A stretch of 64,000 nucleotides of DNA from Gammaproteobacteria bacterium (GTDB lineage Bacteria; Pseudomonadota; Gammaproteobacteria; Enterobacterales; Neiellaceae), in the NCBI GenBank assembly GCA_017425245.1, contig JAFOOX010000052.1, forward strand, positions 62,001 to 126,000. Reading direction: 5' to 3'. The notes under the pieces were generated by a model, which saw only the letters and a list, made by a program, of their open reading frames with translations, searched no databases and was not told where the DNA came from. Both the position numbers and the translations under genes were made by a program. Of the stretch, positions 1 through 9,937 are shown one piece after another; within the stretch, counting starts at the first letter, position 1, and each line of letters begins with the position of its first letter.

Positions 1-560
1 TCCTCGGCGTGGCTGGCGACAATGGCCTCCCATTGAGCCGGGGTATTGCAGTTACAGAAGCGCGGCTGCCACTGCTCAACCACCGGCAACAGCGCGGCGC
101 CAAGGGCCTGCAGCAATCCCTGAATACTGGCCTGACGCGGATCACCGCTGGCCAGCTGATTCACTGTCTCTGCCAGCTGCTGGTCGTTGCGCAGGGCCAG
201 CGGAAACAGGCTGTTGGCAAAACCCAGATAGGGGCTCTCGTCGCTGAGGGCGGCGCGCAGCTGACGCAGCGCCCCGTCGGGCAGTAGCGGCATATCCACC
301 GGTAGCAGCAACAGCACCTCGAAGCGACGCAAACCATCAATAGCGCCGGCGATGCCTGCCAGTGGCCCGGCAACACCGGGGCGATCACGCAGCCTGCCAG
401 CAGCACCATCGCGGGTGACAGCAAAGGGCTGACAGCCCGCCCGCTCCAGCTGGACCAAGGCCCGTTGCAGCAGGGTTGAGCCACCCAGCTGCAACAGCGC
501 TTTGTCTTGGCCCATACGGTTGGATGCACCGCCGGCCAATACCACCCCTGCCCAATTCAT
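1..560 (-). CDS. mobA: Molybdenum cofactor guanylyltransferase MobA (3' end cut by the window)
   Basis: Transfers GMP from GTP to molybdopterin, making the guanine dinucleotide cofactor of nitrate and DMSO/TMAO reductases; cytoplasmic. The frame opens at an ATG at 560 and stays open to base 1. The N-terminus carries the nucleotidyltransferase signature LAGGASNRMGQDKALL, followed by RPGVAGPLAGI and LLLPVDMPLL, which fits the Mg-binding aspartate region of MobA. About 186 residues are visible of a usual ~195, so only a few are missing. It lies 196 bp downstream of moaA on the same strand, next to narXL, which fits nitrate respiration. The 196-bp gap holds no gene that I can support. Confidence 0.85.
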   Translation of the reverse strand, partial: MNWAGVVLAGGASNRMGQDKALLQLGGSTLLQRALVQLERAGCQPFAVTRDGAAGRLRDRPGVAGPLAGIAGAIDGLRRFEVLLLLPVDMPLLPDGALRQLRAALSDESPYLGFANSLFPLALRNDQQLAETVNQLASGDPRQASIQGLLQALGAALLPVVEQWQPRFCNCNTPAQWEAIVASHAE

Positions 561-756
561 CGGCTTACCTGCTTATGTTGTTGATAGCCTGAGGTTAAAG
601 GGGCAAGGCGCAGCCGTCCAGTAACAGCATGCGGCCGTCCAGTGGCGCCGCCGCTGCAGGCTGCTGGCGGGTCATCAATGCCAGCCCTCAACGCCGGTCA
701 TATCGGGCAGCTGGTGAGCAATGCCTTTGTGACAGCGGCGGCTGTCATCCACGCCG

Positions 757-1737
757 TCAGCCACCGATAGCCGCCAGATGGGAGGTGATGCCAGCATCAC
801 CTTCATGCAGGAAGTGGCTGATGCGTTTCTCTTTCAGCGCCTGACGGATACGTGCCAGCAACAGCAGCTGCTGCTCGTCCTGCTGCAGCAGATCGCGCAG
901 CTCAACACCATGGGTGCCGAACAGGCAGAGATGCAATTTGCCGCGCGCGGATACCCGCAGCCGGTTGCAGCTGTCACAGAAGTCACGGCCGTAGGGCAAG
1001 ATCAGGCCGATGCGGCCCGCGTAATCCGGGTGGCGGTAGTGCTCGGCCGGGCCATCGTCGTAGCCCTTGCTCACCGGCTGCCAGCCCGCCGCCAGCAGCC
1101 GGTTCCGTAGCCGTTCACCGCTCTGCTGCTGCTGGAGCATGGTGCTGCTCAGGTTGGCGGTCTGCATCAGCTCGATAAAGCGCAGCTCCAGCGGCTTATC
1201 GCGCACCAGTGCCAGAAATGCCTGCCAGTCATGATCGGTGTAATCGCGCAGGATCACGGCGTTAACCTTGACTGCGTTAAAGCCGAGGGTCAGGGCCAGC
1301 TCCAGCCCGTCGAGGATCTGGTGCAGGCTATCGCTGCCGGTAATGACGGCAAAACTGCGGGGATCGAGGCTGTCGATGCTGACATTGAGCTGATTGATGC
1401 CCGCCGCCCGCCAGCGCGCGACATCACGCTGGAGGCGATAACCGTTGGTGGTCATGGCCAGGGTACGAATGCCGGGCACCGCCGCCACCACCGCCGCAAT
1501 ATCCGTGAAATCGCGGCGCAGGGTCGGCTCGCCGCCGGTCAGGCGGATCTTGCTCGCCCCGGCAGCGGCAAAGGCCGCGGCCACCCGCTGACATTCATCC
1601 ACGGTGAGAAAGTACTGCGAGCCCGAGGGCTGATAGCCGTCAGGCAGGCAATAGCCGCATCGGAAGTTACAGGCTTCCGTCAACGACAGGCGCAGATAGG
1701 GAAAGCTGCGCCCGAACGGGTCGGTTAATGGGGTCAT
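757..1737 (-). CDS. moaA: GTP 3',8-cyclase MoaA
   Basis: Radical-SAM enzyme for the first step of molybdenum cofactor synthesis (GTP to 3',8-cyclo-GTP, then cPMP with MoaC). The 326-residue product has the SAM-cluster motif CNFRCGYC near residue 27, the glycine-rich LTGGEPTLR, the C-terminal second-cluster cysteines (FCDSCNRLR, then C 14 residues later) and the C-terminal GG needed for activity. An in-frame extension to 1860 is open, but I chose the ATG at 1737: it follows a good Shine-Dalgarno (GGAAAGG), matches family length, and leaves the upstream bases free for the riboswitch they resemble. Confidence 0.95.
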   Translation of the reverse strand: MTPLTDPFGRSFPYLRLSLTEACNFRCGYCLPDGYQPSGSQYFLTVDECQRVAAAFAAAGASKIRLTGGEPTLRRDFTDIAAVVAAVPGIRTLAMTTNGYRLQRDVARWRAAGINQLNVSIDSLDPRSFAVITGSDSLHQILDGLELALTLGFNAVKVNAVILRDYTDHDWQAFLALVRDKPLELRFIELMQTANLSSTMLQQQQSGERLRNRLLAAGWQPVSKGYDDGPAEHYRHPDYAGRIGLILPYGRDFCDSCNRLRVSARGKLHLCLFGTHGVELRDLLQQDEQQLLLLARIRQALKEKRISHFLHEGDAGITSHLAAIGG

Positions 1738-1739
1738 GT

Positions 1740-1832
1740 CGCCTTTCCAAATGGGGGAGGCCATGCCGTTTCCCGCATGACCCGGTGGCTGCTGCCACGG
1801 CCGGGATCCCTTTTCGCAATGCACGAGGAGGG
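1740..1832 (-). promoter_or_regulatory. Moco-type riboswitch in the moaA leader
   Basis: Directly before moaA, the minus strand can form three helices: CCCG/CGGG enclosing a GTGGC-AGCA-GCCAC hairpin, CATGC/GCATG closing a loop with AAACG, and GCCT/AGGC whose 3' side (GGAAAGGCGAC) contains the moaA ribosome site. The order and loop sequences resemble the molybdenum-cofactor RNA motif known upstream of moaA in enterics. Sequestering the ribosome site would give translational repression by the cofactor. The match is from memory of the motif, not a covariance search. Confidence 0.75.
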
Positions 1833-1894
1833 GATCAAGGCTCGGTGATTGACCAGACATCGACAGGTGTAGCGCGATTGGCCGGCCAGAGCAA

Positions 1895-1910
1895 TACCCC
1901 TTTATAGGTG
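1895..1910. promoter_or_regulatory. Candidate NarL/NarP 7-2-7 operator
   Basis: TACCCCT, two bases, then ATAGGTG: an inverted pair of NarL heptamers (consensus TACYYMT), one perfect and one 6/7, with the 2-bp spacing preferred by NarL and NarP. A further heptamer in reverse (AGGGGTA) lies at 1943-1949. The sites lie between divergent moaA and narX, so nitrate could control either gene. Confidence 0.5.
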
Positions 1911-2005
1911 GGGTTTGGCGCCAGCAAGACCTGTGATTGTTCAGGGGTAGTCGTGGCCTTTAGCACAGTGTTAACGTGGGTTGTCACCATTGAACCAACG
2001 CCGTC

Positions 2006-3742
2006 ATGACTGCAACCGTGCGTCGCTCCCTGATCCGGGTGATCAGCCTGCTGCTGGGTCTATTGCTGGCCACTGCGCTGGCAGCCATGGCCAGTGCCAT
2101 TACCATCCTGCTGGCCAGCCAGAGCGATGCCCGCGCCATCAATGTCTCCGGCTCACTGCGCATGCAGAGTTACCGGCTGGCCCATGCCTTGGCCACCGAC
2201 ACCCACGAGAGCACCATCGCTGGCTATCTGCTGCAGTTCGAACAGTCGCTGGCGGATCCCTCCTTAGCCCCCTATCTCGGCAGCGCCACCCAGCCAGCCT
2301 CAACCCTGGCTGCCACCATCTTCACCAACTGGGCCATCACCCAAGACCGCATCAACCACAGCCGTAAACGCCATGAGGTGCATGATGCGGTACCGATGAT
2401 GGTGGCCGATATCGACCGGCTGGTGGTGACCATCCAGCAAGATCTCGAAGCCAAAGTGCGCGAGCTGCTGCTGGTGCAGGGGAGCTGTCTGGCGCTGCTG
2501 CTGGCACTGGCGGTGGCGGCCCTGCTCCACGCCCGTCACCGGCTGGTAGCCCCGCTGGCCCAGCTGACCGCCGCCGCCCGCCAAGTCGAGCAGGGGCAGT
2601 TTAGCCTGAGCCTGCCGGCCGGTGGAGACGATGAACTGGGCGCGCTAAGCCGCGCCTTTGGGGGCATGGCCAGCGAGCTGGCCCGCCTTTATGGCCATCT
2701 GGAGGCTGAGGTCAGCGCCAAAACCGCCGCCCTGCAGCAGGCCAACGCCACCCTCGCCCTGCTCTATCGTTGCGCCGAGCGCATGCACGTCAGCTATCTC
2801 GACGAGGCCCAGCTGCGCCAGCTGCTGGAGGAGGTCCGTCAGGCGACCGGCCTGCAGCGCTTAAGCCTGCTCCTTGATGACGAACGCAGCGGCCTGCCGG
2901 CGCGCATTGAGGCGACCCACTGCGAAGAGGCTGGCGGGCCGCTCAGCCCGTATCGCTGGCCCCTGGGCGACGGCGACGACAGCCTGGGTGAACTGCGCGC
3001 CAATGGGCCCTTGCGTCTGGGTGAGGCCGATCAGGCGCTGCTGGCCAGCATCGCCCGGCTGCTGGAACGGCGGTTGCAGATCGAGATCCTGCTGCGCTCG
3101 GATCAGCAGCGGCTGGTGCAGGAGGAGCGCACCATCATCGCCCGCGAACTGCATGACTCCTTGGCCCAGACCCTCTCCACCATCCGCTTTCAGCTCACCG
3201 TCGCCCGCCACCAGCTCGACAGCGCGCCCGGCCAGGTGGCCGCCCAACTGGAGCAGATCCAAGCGATCACCGCCAACGCCTATCGCCACCTGCGCGAGCT
3301 GCTGGTCACCTTCCGCCTCACCGTCAGCGCTACCAGTCTGGAGAGCGCCATCCGTACCATGCTGGCCGAGCTGGGTGGCCAGATCAGCCCCAAGGTGAGT
3401 CTGAATTTCAGCCCGCAGCGAGTCAGCCTGCCGCCAGCCCGTTACATCCATCTGCTGCAGATCGTGCGTGAAGCGGTGCTCAACGCCGCCAAGCATGCGG
3501 GCGGCGACCAGATCGCAGTTAGCGTAAGCGGTGGCGGCGACCAGCCGCTGCTGATCACCATCCACGACAACGGTTGTGGCATAGACCCGGCCATCGCCGC
3601 TGCCCGTCATGGCCATTTCGGTCTCGACATCATGCGCGAACGGGCCCGTTCGCTGGGTGGTGAGCTCAGCTTCAGCACCCCTCCCAGCGGCGGCACCCGC
3701 GTCACCCTCACCCTGCCCCCGTCCCCGGAGCCTGCCTCATGA
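2006..3742 (+). CDS. narX: Nitrate/nitrite sensor histidine kinase NarX
   Basis: Membrane kinase that detects nitrate in the periplasm and phosphorylates NarL. Order: TM1 (about residues 9-34), a periplasmic helix bearing the ligand P-box (DARAINVSGSLRMQSYRL, near residue 47), TM2 (about 152-172), HAMP, a cysteine-poor GAF-like linker, the HisKA_3 dimerisation helix with phospho-acceptor His in ARELHDSLAQTLS, and a HATPase_c domain with an N-box (REAVLNAAKHA) and G-box (DNGCGI). Its 578 residues compare with 598 in E. coli. The stop overlaps the narL start (ATGA), so the two are translationally coupled. NarQ is the alternative name, but the P-box and NarL partner favour NarX. Confidence 0.9.
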   Translation: MTATVRRSLIRVISLLLGLLLATALAAMASAITILLASQSDARAINVSGSLRMQSYRLAHALATDTHESTIAGYLLQFEQSLADPSLAPYLGSATQPASTLAATIFTNWAITQDRINHSRKRHEVHDAVPMMVADIDRLVVTIQQDLEAKVRELLLVQGSCLALLLALAVAALLHARHRLVAPLAQLTAAARQVEQGQFSLSLPAGGDDELGALSRAFGGMASELARLYGHLEAEVSAKTAALQQANATLALLYRCAERMHVSYLDEAQLRQLLEEVRQATGLQRLSLLLDDERSGLPARIEATHCEEAGGPLSPYRWPLGDGDDSLGELRANGPLRLGEADQALLASIARLLERRLQIEILLRSDQQRLVQEERTIIARELHDSLAQTLSTIRFQLTVARHQLDSAPGQVAAQLEQIQAITANAYRHLRELLVTFRLTVSATSLESAIRTMLAELGGQISPKVSLNFSPQRVSLPPARYIHLLQIVREAVLNAAKHAGGDQIAVSVSGGGDQPLLITIHDNGCGIDPAIAAARHGHFGLDIMRERARSLGGELSFSTPPSGGTRVTLTLPPSPEPAS

Positions 3743-4353
3743 CCACGGTGTTGCTGATCGATGATCACCCCCTGCTGCGCAACGGCGTCCGCCAGTTGCT
3801 GTCGCTGGAGCCACGGTTTCGGGTGGTGGGCGAAGCGGGCACCGGCGATGAGGGGCTGGCGCTGGCGCGCAGCCTGGAGCCGGATCTGATCCTGCTGGAT
3901 CTCAACATGAAGGATGACGACGGCATCAGCGTGCTGCATGAGCTGCGCCGCCACGGCATTCGCGGCCGGGTGGTGATCCTGTCGGTATCGGACGACCCGC
4001 GCGATCTGCACAGCGCCCTGCATGCCGGCGCCGACGGTTACCTGCTCAAGGATATGGCGCCCGAACAGCTGCTGGCGCTGCTGCGCGGCGCCGCCATCGG
4101 CCAGCGGGTGTTCAGCCCCAGCCTGCTGCCCCATCTCGAGCAGGCCCCCAACGATGAACGGCAGCAGAAGCTGGCCCAGCTCACCAGCCGCGAACAGCAG
4201 ATCTTGGCCCAAATCGCCCGTGGCCGCAGCAACCGCGACATCGGCGAAGCCCTGCATATCGCCGAGGGCACAGTGAAGGTGCATGTCAAAAGCCTGCTGC
4301 GCAAACTTGACCTCAAATCACGCACCGAAGCGGCGGTGTTCTTTCTCGGCTAA
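3739..4353 (+). CDS. narL: Nitrate response regulator NarL/NarP
   Basis: DNA-binding partner of the sensor kinase encoded immediately upstream. The receiver domain has acidic residues IDDH, phospho-acceptor Asp54 in LLDLNM, Ser82 and Lys104 (YLLKDM). The C-terminal LuxR-type HTH starts at LTSREQQILAQIARGRSNRDIG, with the recognition helix EGTVKVHVKSLLRKL. It has 204 residues (E. coli NarL 216, NarP 215). It ends 13 bp from the convergent truB stop, with no terminator between them. Family and position are certain; NarL versus NarP is not resolved by sequence alone. Confidence 0.9.
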   Translation: MTTVLLIDDHPLLRNGVRQLLSLEPRFRVVGEAGTGDEGLALARSLEPDLILLDLNMKDDDGISVLHELRRHGIRGRVVILSVSDDPRDLHSALHAGADGYLLKDMAPEQLLALLRGAAIGQRVFSPSLLPHLEQAPNDERQQKLAQLTSREQQILAQIARGRSNRDIGEALHIAEGTVKVHVKSLLRKLDLKSRTEAAVFFLG

Positions 4354-4366
4354 GTAACCGGCGAAG

Positions 4367-5281
4367 TCAGGGCGCCTGGCGCACCATGCGTCGTGGCTGA
4401 ACCAGACCATTGCCGCTTTCCGCCACCCCCAGAAAACGCTCACCATGCCAAAGTTGTACGGTGCCAACGGCCATTTCCAGTTTGAGCGGCTGGCCATAGC
4501 CGATGGTCAGGGCCTGGCGCTCATCGCAGTCAAGGCGTGGCAGATTGCGTACCGTCCAGGTCAGCGGTAGCAACAGCGCATCCAGCGCGGCAGGCACCTC
4601 ATCGCCTTCACCACGCAGTCCACGCAGCCGCTCGAGGCTGTGCACCGCATCCAGCGGAAAATCGCTGACCCGGGTGCGATGGAGCATGGCCACATGGGCA
4701 CCGCAGCCGAGCAACTCGCCCAGATCGTCGACCAGTGAACGGATATAGGTGCCCTTGGAGCAGTAGACCTCGAGGGTGGCGTCGGTGCCGTCAAAGTCGA
4801 CCAGCTCAAGGCTGTAGATGGTGATCGGGCGCGCCGGGCGGGGAATATCGATGCCACGCCGGGCATACCAGTAGTAGGGGTTGCCCTCAAACTTGAGGGC
4901 CGAATAGATCGAGGGCACCTGCATCTGTGGCCCGCGGAACTGGGCCAACGCCGCCTCCAGCTGGTCACGGCTGACCTGCACTGGGCGCTCGCTGACCACC
5001 TCACCATCGGCATCCGAAGTGGTGGTCCGCACCCCCAGCCGGGCCACGGTGCGATAACCTTTGTCGGCATCGAGCAGATAGCCGGCGAACTTGGTGGCTT
5101 CACCGAAACAGATCGGCAGCATGCCGGTGGCCAGCGGGTCCAGGGCGCCGGTGTGGCCCGCCTTGGCCGCACCAAACAGCCGCCGCACCTTCTGCAGCGC
5201 ATCGTTGGAGGAAAGACCAAGAGGTTTATCGAGCAGGACGATGCCGTCCAGCTCGCGCCAGCGCCGTCGCGTGCCGCTCAT
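4367..5281 (-). CDS. truB: tRNA pseudouridine-55 synthase TruB
   Basis: Isomerises U55 in the T-loop of tRNAs. The 304-residue protein has DKPLGLSSNDALQ and the catalytic loop GALDPLATG, with nucleophile Asp48 at the position known in E. coli, then the YLLDADKGY region and a C-terminal PUA-like domain. Its ATG overlaps the rbfA stop by one base (TAATG), so it is coupled to rbfA. In many gammaproteobacteria rpsO and pnp follow truB; here narL lies convergently behind it instead, so that linkage is broken. Confidence 0.96.
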   Translation of the reverse strand: MSGTRRRWRELDGIVLLDKPLGLSSNDALQKVRRLFGAAKAGHTGALDPLATGMLPICFGEATKFAGYLLDADKGYRTVARLGVRTTTSDADGEVVSERPVQVSRDQLEAALAQFRGPQMQVPSIYSALKFEGNPYYWYARRGIDIPRPARPITIYSLELVDFDGTDATLEVYCSKGTYIRSLVDDLGELLGCGAHVAMLHRTRVSDFPLDAVHSLERLRGLRGEGDEVPAALDALLLPLTWTVRNLPRLDCDERQALTIGYGQPLKLEMAVGTVQLWHGERFLGVAESGNGLVQPRRMVRQAP

Positions 5282-5700
5282 TAGTCCTTACCGCCCTCAC
5301 CTTCTGCAGCAGCGCTGCCCTCATCTACATGACGGGCCTTGTCTGAGGCCACGGCGTCATTGACCAGCTGGGTCAGGCGTACCGCATCCACCAAGGTGCT
5401 GTCGTAGACAAACTTGAGCAGGGGTATGGTGCGGACCTTCATCGACTTGCCGAGCATGCCACGCATAAAGCCAGCGGCTTCATTGAGCCCCTTGAGGCCC
5501 AGCTTGATGCGCTCTTCGTCGTCGCTGAAAAAGGTAACAAACACCTTGGCGTGGCTCAGGTCGCGAGCGACCTCCACATCATTGATGCTGACCATGCCGA
5601 CGCGCGGATCTTTAACCTCGCGCTGCAGCAGCAGCGCCAGCGAGCGTTTGATCTCTTGGGCTACCCGGTCGGTGCGACTGAACTCTTTCATGACGTCCAT
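5281..5700 (-). CDS. rbfA: 30S ribosome-binding factor RbfA
   Basis: Small KH-fold assembly factor for 16S rRNA 5' end maturation and cold adaptation. The 139-residue product begins MKEFSRTDRVAQEIKRSLA after an MDV extension (a second start four codons in is as likely) and contains VKDPRVGMVSINDVEVARDLSHAKVF split over the typical beta strands, with the IPLLKFVYD segment near its end. The acidic, Gly-rich tail is usual. It lies 67 bp downstream of infB in the nusA-infB operon, with a stable stem-loop between them. Confidence 0.95.
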   Translation of the reverse strand: MDVMKEFSRTDRVAQEIKRSLALLLQREVKDPRVGMVSINDVEVARDLSHAKVFVTFFSDDEERIKLGLKGLNEAAGFMRGMLGKSMKVRTIPLLKFVYDSTLVDAVRLTQLVNDAVASDKARHVDEGSAAAEGEGGKD

Positions 5701-5719
5701 CCCCTATGCGTAAAATCAC

Positions 5720-5742
5720 GCGGGGGCTATGGCAGCCCCCGC
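5720..5742 (-). terminator. GC-rich stem-loop between infB and rbfA
   Basis: Nine-base-pair perfect stem (GCGGGGGCT / AGCCCCCGC) with a 5-base loop, followed on the minus strand by GTGATTTTA. The U-run is weak, so partial termination or an RNase processing site is more likely than a full stop, since rbfA and truB lie beyond it. Confidence 0.55.
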
Positions 5743-5767
5743 ATCTGTCACCGGCTGATGCGACGCC

Positions 5768-8389
5768 TTACAGCGTACGCACGACCTCGACAGTCTCGAA
5801 CACTTCGATCTGGTCGCCAACCCGTACGTCATTGTAGTTACGTACGCCGATACCGCACTCCATGCCGTTCCGCACTTCGTTAACGTCATCCTTGAAGCGG
5901 CGCAGCGACTCAAGTTCACCTTCGTAGATCACCACGTTATCGCGCAGGACGCGGATCGGCGCGCTGCGTTTGATGGTGCCTTCGGTGACCATACAGCCGG
6001 CGATAAGGCCGAACTTGGGCGACCGGAACACTTCGCGTACCTGGGCCAGACCGATGATCTGCTGCTTGAACTCCGGCTTAAGCATACCGGTCATGGCCAG
6101 CTTGACCTGATCGATCAGATCGTAGATGACGCTGTAGTAGCGCAGATCCAGACCTTCGTTCTCGATGATGCGACGGGCGCTGGCATCGGCACGGACGTTG
6201 AAGCCGACCATGATGGCCGAAGAGGCGGCCGCCAGGCTGGCATCGGTCTCGGTAATACCACCGACCCCGGAGCCAACAATGCGCACCTTGACCTCGTCGG
6301 TCGACAGCTTGAGCAGGGCGTCGCTGATCGCTTCCACCGAGCCTTGCACGTCGGCCTTGAGCACCACGTTGAGTTCCGACACCTTGCCACTGCCGACGTT
6401 GTCGAACATGGTTTCGAGGTTGGCTTTCTGCTGGCGGGCCAGTTTGACTTCGCGGAACTTGCCCTGACGGTAGAGCGCCACTTCACGTGCTTTACGCTCG
6501 TCACGCACCACAGTCGCTTCATCACCGGCGGCCGGTACACCAGACAGACCCAGCACTTCGACCGGAATCGACGGGCCTGCTTCATCCACTTCCTTGCCGG
6601 TTTCATCGACGAGGGCGCGCACGCGACCATATTCGAGACCGCACAGCAGGATGTCGCCTTTGCGCAGGGTACCGCGCTGCACCAGGATGGAGGCCACCGG
6701 ACCGCGACCTTTGTCGAGGCGTGACTCGATTACCACGCCTGAGGCAGGGCCGTCGAATGCCGCTTTGAGTTCCAGTACTTCAGACACCACCAGGATGTTC
6801 TGCAGCAGGGTGTCGACGCCCGTGCCCTGTTTGGCAGAGACATGCACAAAGGGCACATCACCACCCCACTCTTCCGGCAGTACGTTCTGTACCGACAGTT
6901 CGTGGCGCACGCGATCTGGATCGGCATCCGGTTTGTCGATCTTGTTGACCGCCACCACCAGCGGCACGTTCGCAGCACGAGCGTGCTGGATCGCTTCGAT
7001 GGTTTGCGGCATCACGCCGTCATCGGCAGCCACCACCAGCACCACCACGTCGGTGGCTTTGGCACCACGGGCACGCATCGAGGTAAAGGCAGCGTGGCCG
7101 GGGGTGTCGAGGAAGGTGATCACACCGTTCTCGGTCTCAACGTGATAGGCACCGATATGCTGGGTGATACCGCCGGCTTCGCCAGAGGCCACCTTGGTGC
7201 GGCGGATATAGTCGAGCAGTGAGGTCTTGCCGTGGTCGACGTGACCCATGATGGTCACCACCGGCGGACGGCTACGCTCTTCGCTGCTGCTATCCACATC
7301 GGCCAGCACCTGCTCTTCCAGTTCGTTGGCGCTGACGGCGACCGGCTTGTGGCCCATCTCCTCACACACCAAGATGGCGGTTTCCTGATCGATCACCTGA
7401 TTGATGGTGGCCATGACCCCCATCTTCATCATGGTGCGGATCACCTCGGTGGCTTTCACCGCCATCTTGTTGGCCAGTTCGGCCACGGTAATGGTTTCGC
7501 CGATGCGCACGTCACGCTCCACCGGCGCTGCCGGTTTATTAAAGCCATGCTGCAGGGAATTGCCTGCACCTGAGAATCTGCGTCCAGGGGCCGGACGGTC
7601 ACGCTCTTCACGCTTGGGCTTCTTGCGACGGCGACGACGGCTTTCGGCCGCGCGCTGCTGATCGGCTTCCGCTTCACGGGCAATAAAGGAACCAAAGCCG
7701 GCTGCTTCCGATTCTTCGACCATTTCGGTCTCGGTAGCACGGCGCTGCTCGGAGGCTTCGGCCAGACGGCGGGCGGCTTCCAGCCCGGCACGGGCATCTT
7801 CTTCCAGCTTGCGCTGGGTGGCTGCCTGCTGCTCGCGCAGGATATGCTCGGCTTCGCGCTTGGCCTGCTCGTCTTTGGCCTTTTTTTCGGCCTTTTGCGG
7901 ATCAAGCTCGGCCTGACGCTTGGCAGCCTCAGCAACCTTGCGTTTGGCATCGTCTTCAACCGCCTTGCGCTTGGCTTCCTCCTCAGCACGCTTCTTAGCC
8001 TGCTCTTCACGCGCCACACGCTCGGCTTCAGCCCGCTGCTCCGCTTCCAGGCGCTCACGCTCTTCCTGTTCACGACGAGCCGCCTCTTCAAGCGGTGACC
8101 GCTTGACGTAGGCTTTGGTCTTGCGCACTTCAACCACTACCTCTTTGGCCTTGCCACCTGTGGCAACGCTGAGGGTGGTCTTGGTGGTGCGCTTCAGGGT
8201 CATGCGGGTCGGTGCGCCATCGCCGCCGCCATGCTGGCTCTGCAGGTGGCTCAGGAGTTTTTTCTTCTCCTCTTCGCTCACTCGCTCGCCCCGTTGTTTG
8301 CTCATGCCCGCTTCAGCGAACTGGCGGATCAAACGCTCTACCGGCGTATTGATCTCACCAGCCAACTGTTCCAGTGTCATTCCGGTCAT
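5768..8389 (-). CDS. infB: Translation initiation factor IF-2
   Basis: GTPase that brings initiator tRNA to the 30S subunit. Layout of its 873 residues (E. coli 890): an IF2N subdomain at about 1-50; a highly charged Ala/Glu/Lys/Arg linker at about 95-260 that should form a long helix; a second IF2N at about 295-345; the G domain with [16 protein letters not shown] and NKID; then domains II-IV. In-frame Met codons in the linker could give shorter isoforms as in E. coli; I did not assign one. It follows nusA by 26 bp. Confidence 0.97.
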   Translation of the reverse strand: MTGMTLEQLAGEINTPVERLIRQFAEAGMSKQRGERVSEEEKKKLLSHLQSQHGGGDGAPTRMTLKRTTKTTLSVATGGKAKEVVVEVRKTKAYVKRSPLEEAARREQEERERLEAEQRAEAERVAREEQAKKRAEEEAKRKAVEDDAKRKVAEAAKRQAELDPQKAEKKAKDEQAKREAEHILREQQAATQRKLEEDARAGLEAARRLAEASEQRRATETEMVEESEAAGFGSFIAREAEADQQRAAESRRRRRKKPKREERDRPAPGRRFSGAGNSLQHGFNKPAAPVERDVRIGETITVAELANKMAVKATEVIRTMMKMGVMATINQVIDQETAILVCEEMGHKPVAVSANELEEQVLADVDSSSEERSRPPVVTIMGHVDHGKTSLLDYIRRTKVASGEAGGITQHIGAYHVETENGVITFLDTPGHAAFTSMRARGAKATDVVVLVVAADDGVMPQTIEAIQHARAANVPLVVAVNKIDKPDADPDRVRHELSVQNVLPEEWGGDVPFVHVSAKQGTGVDTLLQNILVVSEVLELKAAFDGPASGVVIESRLDKGRGPVASILVQRGTLRKGDILLCGLEYGRVRALVDETGKEVDEAGPSIPVEVLGLSGVPAAGDEATVVRDERKAREVALYRQGKFREVKLARQQKANLETMFDNVGSGKVSELNVVLKADVQGSVEAISDALLKLSTDEVKVRIVGSGVGGITETDASLAAASSAIMVGFNVRADASARRIIENEGLDLRYYSVIYDLIDQVKLAMTGMLKPEFKQQIIGLAQVREVFRSPKFGLIAGCMVTEGTIKRSAPIRVLRDNVVIYEGELESLRRFKDDVNEVRNGMECGIGVRNYNDVRVGDQIEVFETVEVVRTL

Positions 8390-8415
8390 AGGATTACTGC
8401 CTCCGCGTGGCCAAT

Positions 8416-9912
8416 TCAGTTGCCGGCTTCGCCAAACCAGCAGATGTTGCGGGCTGCCATGATCAATTCGCCGGCCCGCGCTTCGTCCATTCCGTCGATG
8501 GCCATCAGCTCATCGATACTCTGTTCTGCCAGATCCTCCAGGGTGCGCACACCACGGCTGGCCAGGACATAGGCCAGATGCGTATCCAGCCCTTCCAGAT
8601 TCTTGAGGTCGTCAGCCGGCTCGGCGCCTTCAAGGCTCTCCTCGCTGGCGAGGGCCTGGGTGGTGAGGGCGGCACGCGCACGGTTACGCAGCTCCTCGAC
8701 CAGATCTTCATCCATACCGTCGATCTCCAGCAACTCCTGGGTCGGTACGTAGGCGATCTCTTCGAGGGTGCGGAAGCCGGCTTCGGCCAGCACGGTGGCA
8801 AACTCTTCGTCGATGTCGAGATGCTCGGCGAACAGGCCAACCACCTTGCCGGTTTCGGCCTGGTGCTTGTCGTTCATCGCCGCCACCGTCATCACGTTCA
8901 GCTCCCAGCCGGTCAGCTGGCTGGCCAGACGCACGTTCTGACCGCCGCGACCAATGGCCATGGCCAAGTTGGCGTCCTCAACGGCGATATCCATCGAGTG
9001 GGAATCTTCATCAACAATGATCGACACCACATCGGCCGGGGCCATGGCGTTGATCACGAACTGGGCGACGTTGTCGTCCCACAGCACGATGTCAACGCGC
9101 TCGCCACCCAGCTCACCGGAGACCGCTTGTACGCGGCTGCCGCGCATGCCGACGCAGGCACCGACCGGGTCGATGCGCCGATCGTTGGTCTTGACCGCGA
9201 TCTTGGCGCGCACACCCGGGTCACGGGCGGCACCGATCACTTCGATAATCTCTTCACCAATCTCTGGCACTTCGATACGGAACAGTTCGATCAGCATCTC
9301 GGGGCGGGTGCGGCTGACGAACAGCTGGGCGCCGCGCGCTTCCGGTTTGACCGAAAACAGCAGGCCACGGATGCGGTCGCCAGGACGGAAAGTTTCGCGT
9401 GGCAGCATCTCTTCACGGAACATCACCGCTTCGGCGTTGGCGCCGAGGTCGAGGATGACGCTGTCACGGGTCACTTTCTTGACCACGCCGGTCACCAGTT
9501 CGCCTTCGCGGGCACGGAACTGATCCACCACCTGGGCGCGCTCGGCTTCGCGCACTTTCTGCACGATCACCTGTTTGGCGGTTTGGGTGGTGATGCGGTC
9601 GAAGGCGACCGAATCGATCTGCTCTTCCACATAGCCACCGAGCTGGATCTCCGGCTCGTCGACCTGGGCAGCACTCAGGGTGATCTCCTGATAGGGGTTG
9701 GTCAGACCATCGTCTGCCACCACCATCCAGCGGCGGAAGGTGTCGTAATCACCGGTCTTGCGATCGATGGCGACCCGTACTTCAATATCGCCTTCAGTCT
9801 TTTTCTTGGTGGCGGTGGCCAGAGCGGTTTCCAGAGCCTGGAAGATCTTTTCCCGCGGTACGCCCTTTTCGTTGGAAACGGCCTCCACGACCAGCAGAAT
9901 CTCTTTGTTCAT
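8416..9912 (-). CDS. nusA: Transcription termination/antitermination factor NusA
   Basis: Binds RNA polymerase and modulates pausing, Rho-dependent and intrinsic termination. The frame is open far upstream through the rimP region, but the real start is the ATG at 9912 ([17 protein letters not shown]), 6 bp after AGAAGGA. The 498 residues (E. coli 495) hold the polymerase-binding N-terminal domain, S1, two KH domains and two C-terminal acidic repeats, each around a [10 protein letters not shown] / [10 protein letters not shown] helix-hairpin motif. The C-terminus, [14 protein letters not shown], is nearly the E. coli one. Second gene of the rimP-nusA-infB operon. Confidence 0.97.
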   Translation of the reverse strand: MNKEILLVVEAVSNEKGVPREKIFQALETALATATKKKTEGDIEVRVAIDRKTGDYDTFRRWMVVADDGLTNPYQEITLSAAQVDEPEIQLGGYVEEQIDSVAFDRITTQTAKQVIVQKVREAERAQVVDQFRAREGELVTGVVKKVTRDSVILDLGANAEAVMFREEMLPRETFRPGDRIRGLLFSVKPEARGAQLFVSRTRPEMLIELFRIEVPEIGEEIIEVIGAARDPGVRAKIAVKTNDRRIDPVGACVGMRGSRVQAVSGELGGERVDIVLWDDNVAQFVINAMAPADVVSIIVDEDSHSMDIAVEDANLAMAIGRGGQNVRLASQLTGWELNVMTVAAMNDKHQAETGKVVGLFAEHLDIDEEFATVLAEAGFRTLEEIAYVPTQELLEIDGMDEDLVEELRNRARAALTTQALASEESLEGAEPADDLKNLEGLDTHLAYVLASRGVRTLEDLAEQSIDELMAIDGMDEARAGELIMAARNICWFGEAGN

Positions 9913-9937
9913 CGTCCTTCTCGCTCCACGCGCCGAA

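Noticed and set aside
561..756. Gene between moaA and mobA
   Set aside because: Only very short frames. The repeated GCCGTCCAGT pair near 612 and 634 was noted but has no clear meaning.
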